Positions 45,338-54,166 of a stretch of 64,000 nucleotides of DNA are shown here, piece after piece. How positions within the stretch are numbered: the first letter of the stretch is position 1; every line of letters begins with the position of its first letter. The notes under the pieces were generated by a model that was not told where the DNA came from, made no database searches, and saw only the letters and a program-made list of their open reading frames with translations. The translations under genes were made by a program, and so were the position numbers. The stretch is from Haloferula helveola (GTDB lineage Bacteria; Verrucomicrobiota; Verrucomicrobiia; Verrucomicrobiales; Akkermansiaceae). Where the stretch lies: contig NZ_AP024702.1 of assembly GCF_037076345.1 (NCBI RefSeq), positions 3,348,001-3,412,000 on the forward strand. The letters are read 5' to 3'.

Positions 45338-46672
45338 ATGATGATGAGAACCCTACTGATTTCCCTGTTGGCGCTGTGCGCGTCGCTCGACGCCCGCCCG
45401 ACCAACCTCGTGTTCATCATGATCGATGATGCCGGGGTCGGTGACTTCGGTTGCTACGGCGGCGAGCACATCCCGACTCCGAACGTCGACCGGATGGCGG
45501 CGGAAGGCATGCGCTTTACCAATGACTACTCGGGCAGCGCGGTGTGCGCGCCGACCCGCTGCGTGCTGATGACCGGCAAGCACCCGGGCCACGGTGTCCG
45601 TCGCGCGAACCAGAGCCTCAAGGGTCTGCTTCCCTTGCCCGATTCGGATTTCACCGTGGCCGAGTCGCTGAAAGAGGCGGGCTACGCGACCGGCGGCTTC
45701 GGCAAGTGGGGGCTCGGCAATCCCGGGACGCCGGGCGTTCCTGAGAAGCAGGGCTTTGACCTGTTCTACGGTTACTACGACCAGGTCCACGCCCACGACT
45801 ACTACCCCGACCACCTGATACGGAACTCGGAGAAGGTGCCGCTGCCGGGCAACACGGGAGGCAAGCAGGAGACCTACACCCACACGCTGATCGCCGAGGA
45901 GACCTTCAAATTCATCCGCGAGCACAAGGACGAGCCGTTCTTCGTTTACGCCTGCTGGACGCCGCCGCATGGCAAGTACGTGATCCCCGATGCGTCCGCA
46001 TTCGACAAGAAGCCGTGGACGCAGATGGTGAAGAACTACGCCGCGATGGTCGCGCTGATGGACCACGACACCGGCCGCTTGCTCGACCTGCTCAAGGAGC
46101 TCGGCATCGAAAAGGACACGCTGGTGATCTTCACGTCCGACAACGGACCGAACCCGCCCTTCGTCAAGCCGCTCGACAGCGCCGGCGGGTTGCGCGGCGT
46201 GAAGCGCGACCTTCACGAGGGCGGCATCCGCGCACCCTTCGTCGCGTGGTGGCCGGGAACGGTGAAGGCCGGCAGCGAGTCGGACCTGCTTTGCGGCCAC
46301 CTCGACTGGTTCGCGACCTGCGCCGAAATCGCAGGATCAAAGCCACCGGAGCTCAAGGATGGGATCTCGTTGCTGCCGGAACTCACCGGCAAGGGCGAGC
46401 TGAGCAAACGGGAGGCGATGTACTGGGAGATCTATGAAGGCCCTGGCCCATTCCAGCAGGCGGTGCGGATGGGTGACTGGAAGGGCTACCGTCAGGGAAC
46501 CAAGGACACGCTCACGCTCTTCGACCTCTCGAAGGACCCGGCCGAGAAGGACGACGTGGCGTCCGAGCACCCCGACGTGGTGAAGCGCATCGAGGCGATC
46601 ATGAAACGCGAGCACGTTCCGTCGCCGAACTACAAGGCGCTCGAGGGTCCGAAGCGCCGGAAGAAGAAGTGA
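45338..46672 (+). CDS. Secreted arylsulfatase-type sulfatase
   Basis: 444 residues. Three consecutive Met codons (45338, 45341, 45344) make the exact start uncertain. A signal peptide ends near LDARP. The S1 sulfatase core has IMIDDAGVGDFGCYGG (metal Asp pair), SGSAVCAPTRCVLMTGKHPG with formylglycine Cys70 in C-x-P-x-R, GKWGLG, WTPPHGKY and FTSDNGP (metal Asp/Asn). It ends with a basic tail (KRRKKK). Canonical arylsulfatase A-like length with no added C-terminal domain, unlike the sulfatase at 33468. Probably desulfates oligosaccharides in the periplasm. Encoded 100 bases after RNase P RNA. Confidence 0.9.
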   Translation: MMMRTLLISLLALCASLDARPTNLVFIMIDDAGVGDFGCYGGEHIPTPNVDRMAAEGMRFTNDYSGSAVCAPTRCVLMTGKHPGHGVRRANQSLKGLLPLPDSDFTVAESLKEAGYATGGFGKWGLGNPGTPGVPEKQGFDLFYGYYDQVHAHDYYPDHLIRNSEKVPLPGNTGGKQETYTHTLIAEETFKFIREHKDEPFFVYACWTPPHGKYVIPDASAFDKKPWTQMVKNYAAMVALMDHDTGRLLDLLKELGIEKDTLVIFTSDNGPNPPFVKPLDSAGGLRGVKRDLHEGGIRAPFVAWWPGTVKAGSESDLLCGHLDWFATCAEIAGSKPPELKDGISLLPELTGKGELSKREAMYWEIYEGPGPFQQAVRMGDWKGYRQGTKDTLTLFDLSKDPAEKDDVASEHPDVVKRIEAIMKREHVPSPNYKALEGPKRRKKK

Positions 46673-46699
46673 ACGCGCGCAGGGAGCGGTCCGATGGGT

Positions 46700-46786
46700 G
46701 AACCGCAAAGGCGCCAAGGCGCCAAGGGAGATTCATTTTGGAACATGCGTCGGTCCGGCCTTTGCGCCTTTGCGGCTTTGCGGTTC
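46700..46786. repeat. Inverted repeat between convergent sulfatase genes
   Basis: GAACCGCAAAGGCGCCAAGG... (46700-46727) is an imperfect inverted match to ...GCGCCTTTGCGGCTTTGCGGTTC (46759-46786). GCAAAGGCGC-type palindromes like this recur in intergenic DNA of many bacteria. It lies between the stops of two convergent genes and could act as a factor-independent transcription barrier. Confidence 0.65.
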
Positions 46787-46837
46787 AAAATCTCCCCGGC
46801 ACTGACAGTTTGGTTACCGGGATTCCCGGGACACGCA

Positions 46838-48238
46838 TCAGGGCTTCATGCGCGCCTTGATCGTGGCGCGCATCTCCTTGACGACATCCGGGTGCTTTTC
46901 GGCGAGGTTCTTCGTCTCGCTGCCGTCGGCCTGGTGGTCGTAGAGTTCGGAGTGGCCATTCTTGTGCGCGATCAGCCGGTAGCGGTCGTTGCGAAGGGTG
47001 GAGGCGCCGCCGTGATAGGACAACGCGGCTTCTCCTTCTGCCGCGGGATCCTTGATCAGTGGCATCAGACTGCGGCTGTCGAGGCCTTCGGGCGCTTCAA
47101 GGCCGGTGAGGTCACAGAGCGTGGCGAAGATGTCGACGGTCTCGACGACACCGCTCGCCTTCTTGCCCGGCTGCGGGATGTCCGGGTAGCGGATGATGAG
47201 CGGTGAACGGAGCGATTCCTCGAACAGCGCGTGCTTGCCCCAGATCGCATGTTCGCCGAGGTGCCAGCCGTGATCGCCCCAGAGCAGCACGATCGTGTTG
47301 TCGAGCTCGCCGGTCGCCTCGAGCGCGGCCATCAGGCGTCCGACCTGGGCGTCGGCGTAGCTGACACATGCGGCGTAGTGCCGACGGACCTCGGTGGCGA
47401 AATCGTTGTCCTTCCGCGGGTCCTTGCCCCAGCGGTTGTATTTCATGAACTCACCCGAGCCGTGCCACGTCGTCTTGCCCTCGGGCTTCTCCGGGTGGAG
47501 AATGGGCGGGAGTTCGGTGTCCTTGTAGAGGTCGAGATACTTCTTCGGAGCGCCGAAGGGCAGGTGCGGACGGATGATGCCGACGGCGAGGAAGAAGGGC
47601 CTGTCGTCCTCGGCCAGCGTCTTGAGTTCGCCCAGAGCCGTGTTGGTGATCAGCCCGTCCGGGTAGATCTCGTCGCCGCCCTCCTCGGCTTGGTAAAGGT
47701 CCATGTCTCCCGCCTTCACCCGGATCTCACCATGGGCGAGGCCGTGCATGATGCCCCGCGGATGCTTCCACGGGCCGGTCGGCTGCAGGTGCCGGCTCCA
47801 CGCCCCGGGCATCTCGTGCTTCGTGTCGTCGTCCCAGTCGCTGCCACCGCGACCGCCAGGGTGGTGGCTGACCTTTCCGACCGAGACGGTTTGGTAGCCA
47901 TGATCGAGAAGGAACCGGGGAAGCGAAGGATGAACGGGCGGGTCTTCCAGCTTTCCGGCCCTTGCGAAAAGAGCGCCGTTGCCGCCGTTCTTGCGGTCGT
48001 AGCGTCCGGTCAGGAGCGTGTAGCGCGACGCCCCACAGGTCGGGGCCTGGACGTAGTGGCGCTCGAAAAGCCGGCCCGCTTCCGCGAGTTTGTCGATGTT
48101 CGGCGAGTGGATGTAGTCGACGCCGTAGCACGCGAGTTCGGGCCGCAGGTCATCGACGCAGATCAGCAGGACGTTCGGGCGGTCGGCGGCGCGGGCGACC
48201 GACAGGGCGAGGGTGGTGAGGAAGAGCAGGCGGCGCAT
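46838..48238 (-). CDS. Secreted sulfatase, iduronate-2-sulfatase-like
   Basis: 466 residues. Signal peptide [17 protein letters not shown]. Core motifs: [14 protein letters not shown] (metal Asp pair), [14 protein letters not shown] with formylglycine Cys68 in C-x-A-x-[33 protein letters not shown] (metal Asp/His) and a C-terminal [15 protein letters not shown]. The pattern VDDLRPxLxCYG and PHLPF matches iduronate-2-sulfatase-type S1 enzymes and resembles the sulfatase at 33468, but there is no extra C-terminal domain. It converges with the arylsulfatase gene and diverges from the nuclease-like gene. Confidence 0.9.
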   Translation of the reverse strand: MRRLLFLTTLALSVARAADRPNVLLICVDDLRPELACYGVDYIHSPNIDKLAEAGRLFERHYVQAPTCGASRYTLLTGRYDRKNGGNGALFARAGKLEDPPVHPSLPRFLLDHGYQTVSVGKVSHHPGGRGGSDWDDDTKHEMPGAWSRHLQPTGPWKHPRGIMHGLAHGEIRVKAGDMDLYQAEEGGDEIYPDGLITNTALGELKTLAEDDRPFFLAVGIIRPHLPFGAPKKYLDLYKDTELPPILHPEKPEGKTTWHGSGEFMKYNRWGKDPRKDNDFATEVRRHYAACVSYADAQVGRLMAALEATGELDNTIVLLWGDHGWHLGEHAIWGKHALFEESLRSPLIIRYPDIPQPGKKASGVVETVDIFATLCDLTGLEAPEGLDSRSLMPLIKDPAAEGEAALSYHGGASTLRNDRYRLIAHKNGHSELYDHQADGSETKNLAEKHPDVVKEMRATIKARMKP

Positions 48239-48329
48239 GGTGTTGTGGGGCAGGGCTACGCTGGGAACGTCACGGGGGTTTCACGATCCCGGGAATCGAC
48301 GGCGGCCCGTTTCGTGCTAGGGGTGCGGT

Positions 48330-51005
48330 ATGCTTCGGCGGTTGCCTTTCCTGATTCTCCTGACGACCGCCCTCCACGCCGTCGAGTTGCGGGTCGCGAC
48401 CTTCAACATCGAGACCCATCGGAACGCCTCCGGATGGCCGGACTACGCGCTGGATGAACCGGGAACCGTCGATTTCGACTCGGTGGCCGCGATCCTGCAG
48501 CGGATCGATGCCGATGTGGTGGCCTTGCAAGAGGTTCACACGTCCGACATCAACGAGGGCGATGTGGACGCCTTGGGCGCCGTGTTGGGCCTGACCCACA
48601 TCCACCCGGGGTCGAATACCGGCAATTTCGATTCCAGCCTGCGCGTCGTGATCCTCTCGCGTTATCCGTTCATCTCGACCGACTCGGTGCTGTCGCCGTC
48701 CGGCGCGAAGGAGATCGCCCGCCATTGTCCGGCGGTGCTGGTCGATGTCCCGGGCACCACGGCCGACCCGTTGGTCATCTCGACCCACCTGAAGTCCGGA
48801 ACGGCGTCGTCCGACCGCTTCCGCAGGAGCATCGAGATGCGGCGGCTGGCCGAGTACCTTGCCGGGTTCTCCCTGGCCCCGGGTGGAAACTTCATCGTCC
48901 TCGGCGATTTCAACCCGTCCGGCAACAACACGACCTTCAACTCGCTGCCTTCGGGCCTGCCGACCACCTACAGTCTCGGGTCGGACGTTTCGCTGCCTGT
49001 CAGCTACTCGACCGACATGGTGTCGTATTTCACCACTCCGGTTCCGACGCGACTCGATCCGCGCCAACTCGATGGCGACGACGCGACTTTCCAGTCCGGT
49101 TCGACCCTCGACCTGTTCCTCGTTTCGCCGGGGCTCGCCGGACGTCCCTTCGGCACCGAGATCTACAATTCGATCCTCGACGTCTCAAACTCCGAGGGAC
49201 TGCCGAAGACCGGATCGCCCTTGGCGGCGTCGACCAGCTCGGATGCTTCCGACCACTACGCCTTATTCGCGGACTTCGAGCTCGATCAGGAGGCCTTCGA
49301 TCTCGGGCTGGCGATCTCGACACCCACCATCTCCGAGTCGGACTCCGGGAGCGCCGCGATTCTTACCGTGACCCTCGCGGAACCCGCGGTGGTGCCGGTC
49401 ACGGTTACGTTCGTATCGAACGACAGCGCCGCCGAGCCGGTTTTGCCGAGCGTCGAGATTCCTGTCGGCGGCACCGGAGCATCGACGCCCGTTTCGACCT
49501 CGCGCAACTTCCTGATCGACGGCACCCGCACGGTTACCTTCACGGCGTCGGCCAGCGGCTACGCTTCGGCCGATGTCGTGGCACAGCTGCTCGACGCCGA
49601 TTCCGGCTACGCCTTCGCCCAGGCGGGGGAAACGTTGCTCGAAGACTTCGACGGCTTCGGGGGTGACCACGATCCGGCTCCCTGGGTGACGGATGCACCG
49701 TCTTGGCAGGGGGTCGATGACGGCGGCTCGGCGACGCCGGGCGGGCGTGCCTACGGCAGTGCCGGCGAGAATGCGCCCGGGGTGCTTAGTGAGGGGGCAT
49801 CGGTGGTGATGGAAACCACCGTGACGAACGGCGCATCGGAGCCCCTTACGATACTGGACTTGTCGTACGATGCCGAGCAGTGGCGTTCGGCGCCGGGTGG
49901 TGCGGAAGACTCGATTGAAGTCGAACTGATCCTTGGCGGTGTCGCCTATCCCGTTCCGGAACTCGGGTTTGTCGCGCGGACCGATCTGCCCGAAGGCGCG
50001 GTTGCGGGGGGGAATCCGGAGACGAAGTCGGTGCGGATCGAAGGGCTTTCTGTTCCTGCCGGCGGAACTTTCGGCCTGCGCTTCCGCCATGTGCCGGGAG
50101 AGGGATCCGCGCCGCTTCCGGAAGACGTGTTCATCAACGAGTTCCACTACGACAACGATAGTACCGATCAGGGGGAGTTCGTCGAAGTGGTGGTGGGTCC
50201 GGGGTTTGTCGGAGATCTGGCAACGGTCGAACTGCAGCTCTACAACGGCTCCAACGGGCTTGCGGATGGTGCGGCCCACGGTCTCGACACCTTCTTGCTT
50301 GGCGATACGACGCCATCGGGGCACCGGGTTTTCTCCAAGGAGATCGCGGGCATCCAGAACGGTTCTCCCGACGGAATGGCGCTGGTCATCGGCGGCACCG
50401 TGGCCGAATTCATCTCCTACGAAGGCGCATTCACAGCGGCGAACGGGCCGGCGTCGGGGCTGGATTCGGTGGACGTCGGAGTTTCGCAGCCGTCGAACAA
50501 TCCGGTCGATGAGCGTGCGATCGGACGGACCGGAACAGGAACCTCGCCCGGCGATTTCGAGTGGGTCCGCTTCGATGCGGGGGTCTTTCACAGCCCGGGA
50601 TCGCTCAACGACGGTCAGACCATCGTTTCGCCGGGTGTTCCGTCGCAGGGGTTGGCGGTCGACAACGTCTCGCTGACCTTCGTCGAGGACTCGGACGGAG
50701 ACGGGATCGCGGACGACTTCGACCCGGATGACGACAACGACGGATCGCCGGACGAGGAAGAGCTGGCCTTCGGCACCGATCCGCTGGACCCGGGATCGAA
50801 GTTCTCGGTCGAGGTCGGCAACGGCCCGGGTGGTCCGGAACTGCTCTTCCCCGGGGCGGAGGGTGTCGTCTACACCATTGAGTGGTGCGACGATCTCACG
50901 AGCTGGGACCAGTCGGCAACCGTCGAAGGCACGGGCGGGCCGATCTCCTTTCCGCTGCCGTCCGGTGACCCCCGGCTGTTCGCCCGGGTCCGAGCGGGCG
51001 AGTGA
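48330..51005 (+). CDS. Secreted endonuclease/exonuclease/phosphatase-like protein with lamin-tail-like domain
   Basis: 891 residues with a signal peptide (MLRRLPFLILLTTALHA). The EEP domain (about 20-310) shows VATFNIETH, VVALQEVH (metal Glu), VISTHLKSG (catalytic His), VLGDFNPSGNN (Asp/Asn) and SDASDHYALFADF (catalytic Asp-His). A Calx-beta-like domain (ISESDSGSAAILTVTL) and a jelly-roll follow. A lamin-tail-like domain begins VFINEFHYDNDSTDQGEFVEVVV (about residue 600). The end is an acidic TSP3-like DSDGDGIADDFDPDDDNDG plus a C-terminal domain (YTIEWCDDLTSWD, RLFARVRAGE). Likely an extracellular nuclease or phosphodiesterase; the actual substrate is not determined by sequence. Confidence 0.85.
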   Translation: MLRRLPFLILLTTALHAVELRVATFNIETHRNASGWPDYALDEPGTVDFDSVAAILQRIDADVVALQEVHTSDINEGDVDALGAVLGLTHIHPGSNTGNFDSSLRVVILSRYPFISTDSVLSPSGAKEIARHCPAVLVDVPGTTADPLVISTHLKSGTASSDRFRRSIEMRRLAEYLAGFSLAPGGNFIVLGDFNPSGNNTTFNSLPSGLPTTYSLGSDVSLPVSYSTDMVSYFTTPVPTRLDPRQLDGDDATFQSGSTLDLFLVSPGLAGRPFGTEIYNSILDVSNSEGLPKTGSPLAASTSSDASDHYALFADFELDQEAFDLGLAISTPTISESDSGSAAILTVTLAEPAVVPVTVTFVSNDSAAEPVLPSVEIPVGGTGASTPVSTSRNFLIDGTRTVTFTASASGYASADVVAQLLDADSGYAFAQAGETLLEDFDGFGGDHDPAPWVTDAPSWQGVDDGGSATPGGRAYGSAGENAPGVLSEGASVVMETTVTNGASEPLTILDLSYDAEQWRSAPGGAEDSIEVELILGGVAYPVPELGFVARTDLPEGAVAGGNPETKSVRIEGLSVPAGGTFGLRFRHVPGEGSAPLPEDVFINEFHYDNDSTDQGEFVEVVVGPGFVGDLATVELQLYNGSNGLADGAAHGLDTFLLGDTTPSGHRVFSKEIAGIQNGSPDGMALVIGGTVAEFISYEGAFTAANGPASGLDSVDVGVSQPSNNPVDERAIGRTGTGTSPGDFEWVRFDAGVFHSPGSLNDGQTIVSPGVPSQGLAVDNVSLTFVEDSDGDGIADDFDPDDDNDGSPDEEELAFGTDPLDPGSKFSVEVGNGPGGPELLFPGAEGVVYTIEWCDDLTSWDQSATVEGTGGPISFPLPSGDPRLFARVRAGE

Positions 51006-51761
51006 TCAGGCCGTTTCGAGAAACACGTCCTCGTTGTCGAGCGTGCCGCGATACTCGCGGCGGTAGACATGCTTGTCGGCGATGATGAGCTGCTTTGACT
51101 TCTCCGGCTTGGTGAAAGCCGACGCCTGATTCGCGCTTTCCTGCCATCGGGTGAGGGCGAAGAGGCCGGTGCGGTTCACCTGGCAGTAGAGCTGGTGGTC
51201 GAACTCCTCCTTCTCGTGCACCTCGCCGTCGTGGATGTGGACGGTGGGGAAGAACAGCTTGTCCGGGTGGCGGGTCGGGAAGGTGAAGGCCATCGGGTGC
51301 GCTTCGTTCTCGCCCTTCTTCAGTTTGAAGACCGCGAACCCATAATCGGCATAGACGGGGATCTTGTCCCATGTCGCCTTCGGAATGCTGAAGCGCTTGT
51401 CGAGCCGGTCGAAGTCGGCGGCGGTCGGAACGAAGGAGGCTTCGAAGCTGCCGACATTCTCGACCTTGAGGGTCCCGGCCTCGGGTGCGGCGTCCACGGA
51501 CAAGGCGAAGTTCTTCTTGCTCCGCGGATAAGGGAAACCGTCGCGGAGGTCGCCGAAGAAGCTCTTGTATTCCTTCAGGTTGATGAATTTCAGCGCGTCT
51601 TCCCCGGTGCCCGGCGGGACCGGAAGCGGGAGGATCATGGCGACGTCCTCATCCGAACCGAAGTTCATCTGGTAGGCCAACGCCTGCCGCGAGGGCTCCG
51701 ACATGCGGGCGAAAATCCGGGTCGAGTTCACGTAGCGGACATTGATGCTGAAACAACACAT
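51006..51761 (-). CDS. Conserved hypothetical protein (MCCFS N-terminus)
   Basis: 251 residues from ATG 51761 (MCCFSINVRYVNSTRIFARM); the upstream in-frame extension covers an intergenic inverted repeat and is unlikely to be translated. There is no signal peptide, so it is probably cytoplasmic. Landmarks: AMILPLPVPPGTGEDALKFINL, FFGDLRDGFPYP, VENVGSFEASFVPTAADFDRLD, AHPMAFTFPTRHPDKLFFPTVHIHDGEVHEKEEFDHQLYCQ. I have an impression of similar MCCFS-starting proteins in other phyla but know no function. The invariant-looking Cys-Cys right after Met is notable. Confidence 0.65.
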   Translation of the reverse strand: MCCFSINVRYVNSTRIFARMSEPSRQALAYQMNFGSDEDVAMILPLPVPPGTGEDALKFINLKEYKSFFGDLRDGFPYPRSKKNFALSVDAAPEAGTLKVENVGSFEASFVPTAADFDRLDKRFSIPKATWDKIPVYADYGFAVFKLKKGENEAHPMAFTFPTRHPDKLFFPTVHIHDGEVHEKEEFDHQLYCQVNRTGLFALTRWQESANQASAFTKPEKSKQLIIADKHVYRREYRGTLDNEDVFLETA

Positions 51762-51817
51762 GACCCGACCCTGCGCGAGGTCGCGTCGCGATGCCAGCAG
51801 GAATGAAGCGGAGGTAG

Positions 51818-51945
51818 GGGACCAGGATGGATAAGATTGATGGAGGTCTTGGAGAGTCCCCATGCGGGGCTGTCCGAAGTTGTTCGTCCGAGCCTTTCTC
51901 GAATCAAAACTCCAGAATCCCATCCATCCCATCCATCCTGGTCCC
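51818..51945. repeat. 15-bp inverted repeat in the divergent intergenic region
   Basis: GGGACCAGGATGGAT (51818-51832) is perfectly complementary to ATCCATCCTGGTCCC (51931-51945), 98 bases apart, with additional short ATCCCATCC repeats next to the right arm. It lies between the MCCFS gene and the PhoD-like gene. Confidence 0.6.
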
Positions 51946-52009
51946 GATTCCTGATGATCGTGTCGCGATTCGCGCTAACGCAACGGCCCGGATTCTGTAT
52001 TGAATCGCC

Positions 52010-54166
52010 ATGATGAAAGCCCTCCCCCTCGCGCTGGCCCTTTTGCTGCCTTCTCTCCAAGCCGCCGAATTCAAGTCGAATTGGTCCGGCACCCGTCCTT
52101 GGGTCGGCCCGGAATACTGGGGGAATCCGCTCTACGACTGGGAAACGAAGGACGGTGCCGTCGTGGCCCATGCCGCCAAGGATCGGCTTCTCCACCTTCT
52201 CACCCATCAGGTCGGTAACGCGGAGACGGGCTTCTCGGCGGAGGTTGAGGTCGATTTGGCGCCACCGGACAAGGTCTCGAATCCGACCGCGGTTTGGGCC
52301 GGGCTGGCAGTGGGCGTGCGTGGGATGATGGACGATCCCCGGCATGTCGCGGTCGGCGCGAAGGAGTGGATCGAGGCGGGGATCCGGGCGGACGGACGGT
52401 TGATCCTCGGCAAGGAGGCGGTTTCCGACAAACCGCTCGGCGGCAAGGGTCCTGTCCGTCTCGAGCTTCGCTACGCATCGGGAGAGCTCTCGCTCCAAGG
52501 CACACGCGGTGAGCGGACGGCGAACGTTTCTCTCAAGTGCGAAGCTGCGGAACTGAAGGGCAACCTCTGCCTCGCCGCGATGTCGCCGCGCAGGGCGGAG
52601 GACAAGCGGGGTCCGATCCTTGCGCGCTTCCGTGACTGGAAGGTCGGAGGAGACGGGGTGGTCGAGACCGGTGTCGAACCCTTCGGTCCGATCCTGTGGA
52701 CGCAGTATACGCGGCAGGGATCGACTGTGAAACTGCAGGCGCAGATGGGGCCGGTGGGGAAGAATGATTCGCAGGAAGCGGTTCTGGAGCTCAAGGAAGG
52801 CGGCAAGTGGAAGGAGGCGGCGAAGGCATCCATCGATGGTCTCTCGCGCACCGCTCTGTTCCGCGTCGAAGTCCCGAAGGGACCGGCCGACTACCGCGTG
52901 ACCTACCCATGGGCCGGTGGCGTTTCGGAGTGGTCGGGAAGGATTATCGAAGATCCTGCGAGGCAGGGCGGGGAGTTCCGAGTCGGGGTCTTCTCCTGCG
53001 ACCACGGCTACGCCTTCCCGCTGCCCACGATGACCCGCAACGTCGCGGTGCAGGATCCCCACCTGATGTTCTTCGCCGGCGACCAGATCTACGAGGGATA
53101 TGGTGGATTCGGCGTCGTGCGTGCTCCGGTGGAGAAGGCGGCGCTCGATTACCTTCGGAAGTACTACCAGTTCGGCTGGACCTGGCGTGAGCTTCTGAAG
53201 GACCGGCCGAGTGTGATTCTCCCGGACGATCACGACGTGTTCCAAGGGAACCTGTGGGGTGCCGGCGGTGGCCATGTGAAACGGATTGATGAAGGCGGCT
53301 ACATCATGGCGCCGGCATGGGTGAAGGCGGTCGAGCGCACCCAGACCGGGCACCTGCCGGATCCGGTCGATCCGGCGCCGATCAAGGGCGGCATCGGTGT
53401 GTATTTCACCGAGATGACCTGGGGCGGGGTGCCGATCGCGATCCTCGAGGACCGCAAATGGAAGTCAGGTCCGCTCAGCGTGCTGCCGAAGAACCGGATG
53501 CAGCTGAAGCCGGAGGAGGTCGATGTTCCGGGCGCGAGCATGCTCGGCGAACGGCAGGAGAAGTTCCTCGGCGAGTGGTCGACGAAGACGGAGGCGGAAC
53601 CCGTGCGCCTGGTTCTTTCGCAGACGATCTTCTGCAAGGGTCACACCCACACCGGTCCGGAGTTGAAGAAGAACCGCTTCGATTGGGACAGCAACGGCTG
53701 GCCGCAATCGGGCCGGCGTCGGGCGCTCGAACCGCTGAAGGGTGACAACACGCTGATGCTTCACGGCGACCAGCATCTCGGTCTGCTGGTGCGGCAAGGG
53801 GTCGATGACTGGGGTGACGGTCCGTGGGCGATGATGGTGCCGGGGACTTCGAACGGCTGGCCTCGTGCGTGGTGGCCCGAGAGTGGAAGCATCACCGGCG
53901 ACTTTACCGATCCCTTCGGCAACAAGTTCAGCGTGCTCGCCGCGGCCAATCCGGAGAAGGGCAGCAACCGGCTGAATCCGCGAGCCACCGATCCGCCGGA
54001 GAAGGTCGCGCAGCTGAAGGGCTCGGGGCACGGCATCGTGAAGATCGCACCGGACCGCAAGTCGGCGGTGATCGAGATGTGGCGGTATGCCTTCGATGCG
54101 AAGTCCCCGAAGCCGGGCGATCAGTTCGAAGGCTTTCCCCAAATCCTCCACTTCGGCAAGGAGTGA
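52010..54166 (+). CDS. Secreted PhoD-like metallophosphatase
   Basis: 718 residues with a signal peptide (MMKALPLALALLLPSLQA; a second Met lies at 52013). Residues about 20-210 look like a LamG/ConA-type beta domain. The C-terminal two thirds carry PhoD-type metal motifs: GVFSCDHG, FFAGDQIYEGYGG, ILPDDHDVFQGNLWG and LHGDQHLG, plus VPIAILEDRKWKSGP and EWSTKTEAEPVRLVLSQTIF. Known of the family: calcium/iron-dependent phosphodiesterase or phosphomonoesterase. Its stop overlaps the next start (TGATG), so a small TPR-like protein is coupled to it. Confidence 0.85.
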   Translation: MMKALPLALALLLPSLQAAEFKSNWSGTRPWVGPEYWGNPLYDWETKDGAVVAHAAKDRLLHLLTHQVGNAETGFSAEVEVDLAPPDKVSNPTAVWAGLAVGVRGMMDDPRHVAVGAKEWIEAGIRADGRLILGKEAVSDKPLGGKGPVRLELRYASGELSLQGTRGERTANVSLKCEAAELKGNLCLAAMSPRRAEDKRGPILARFRDWKVGGDGVVETGVEPFGPILWTQYTRQGSTVKLQAQMGPVGKNDSQEAVLELKEGGKWKEAAKASIDGLSRTALFRVEVPKGPADYRVTYPWAGGVSEWSGRIIEDPARQGGEFRVGVFSCDHGYAFPLPTMTRNVAVQDPHLMFFAGDQIYEGYGGFGVVRAPVEKAALDYLRKYYQFGWTWRELLKDRPSVILPDDHDVFQGNLWGAGGGHVKRIDEGGYIMAPAWVKAVERTQTGHLPDPVDPAPIKGGIGVYFTEMTWGGVPIAILEDRKWKSGPLSVLPKNRMQLKPEEVDVPGASMLGERQEKFLGEWSTKTEAEPVRLVLSQTIFCKGHTHTGPELKKNRFDWDSNGWPQSGRRRALEPLKGDNTLMLHGDQHLGLLVRQGVDDWGDGPWAMMVPGTSNGWPRAWWPESGSITGDFTDPFGNKFSVLAAANPEKGSNRLNPRATDPPEKVAQLKGSGHGIVKIAPDRKSAVIEMWRYAFDAKSPKPGDQFEGFPQILHFGKE

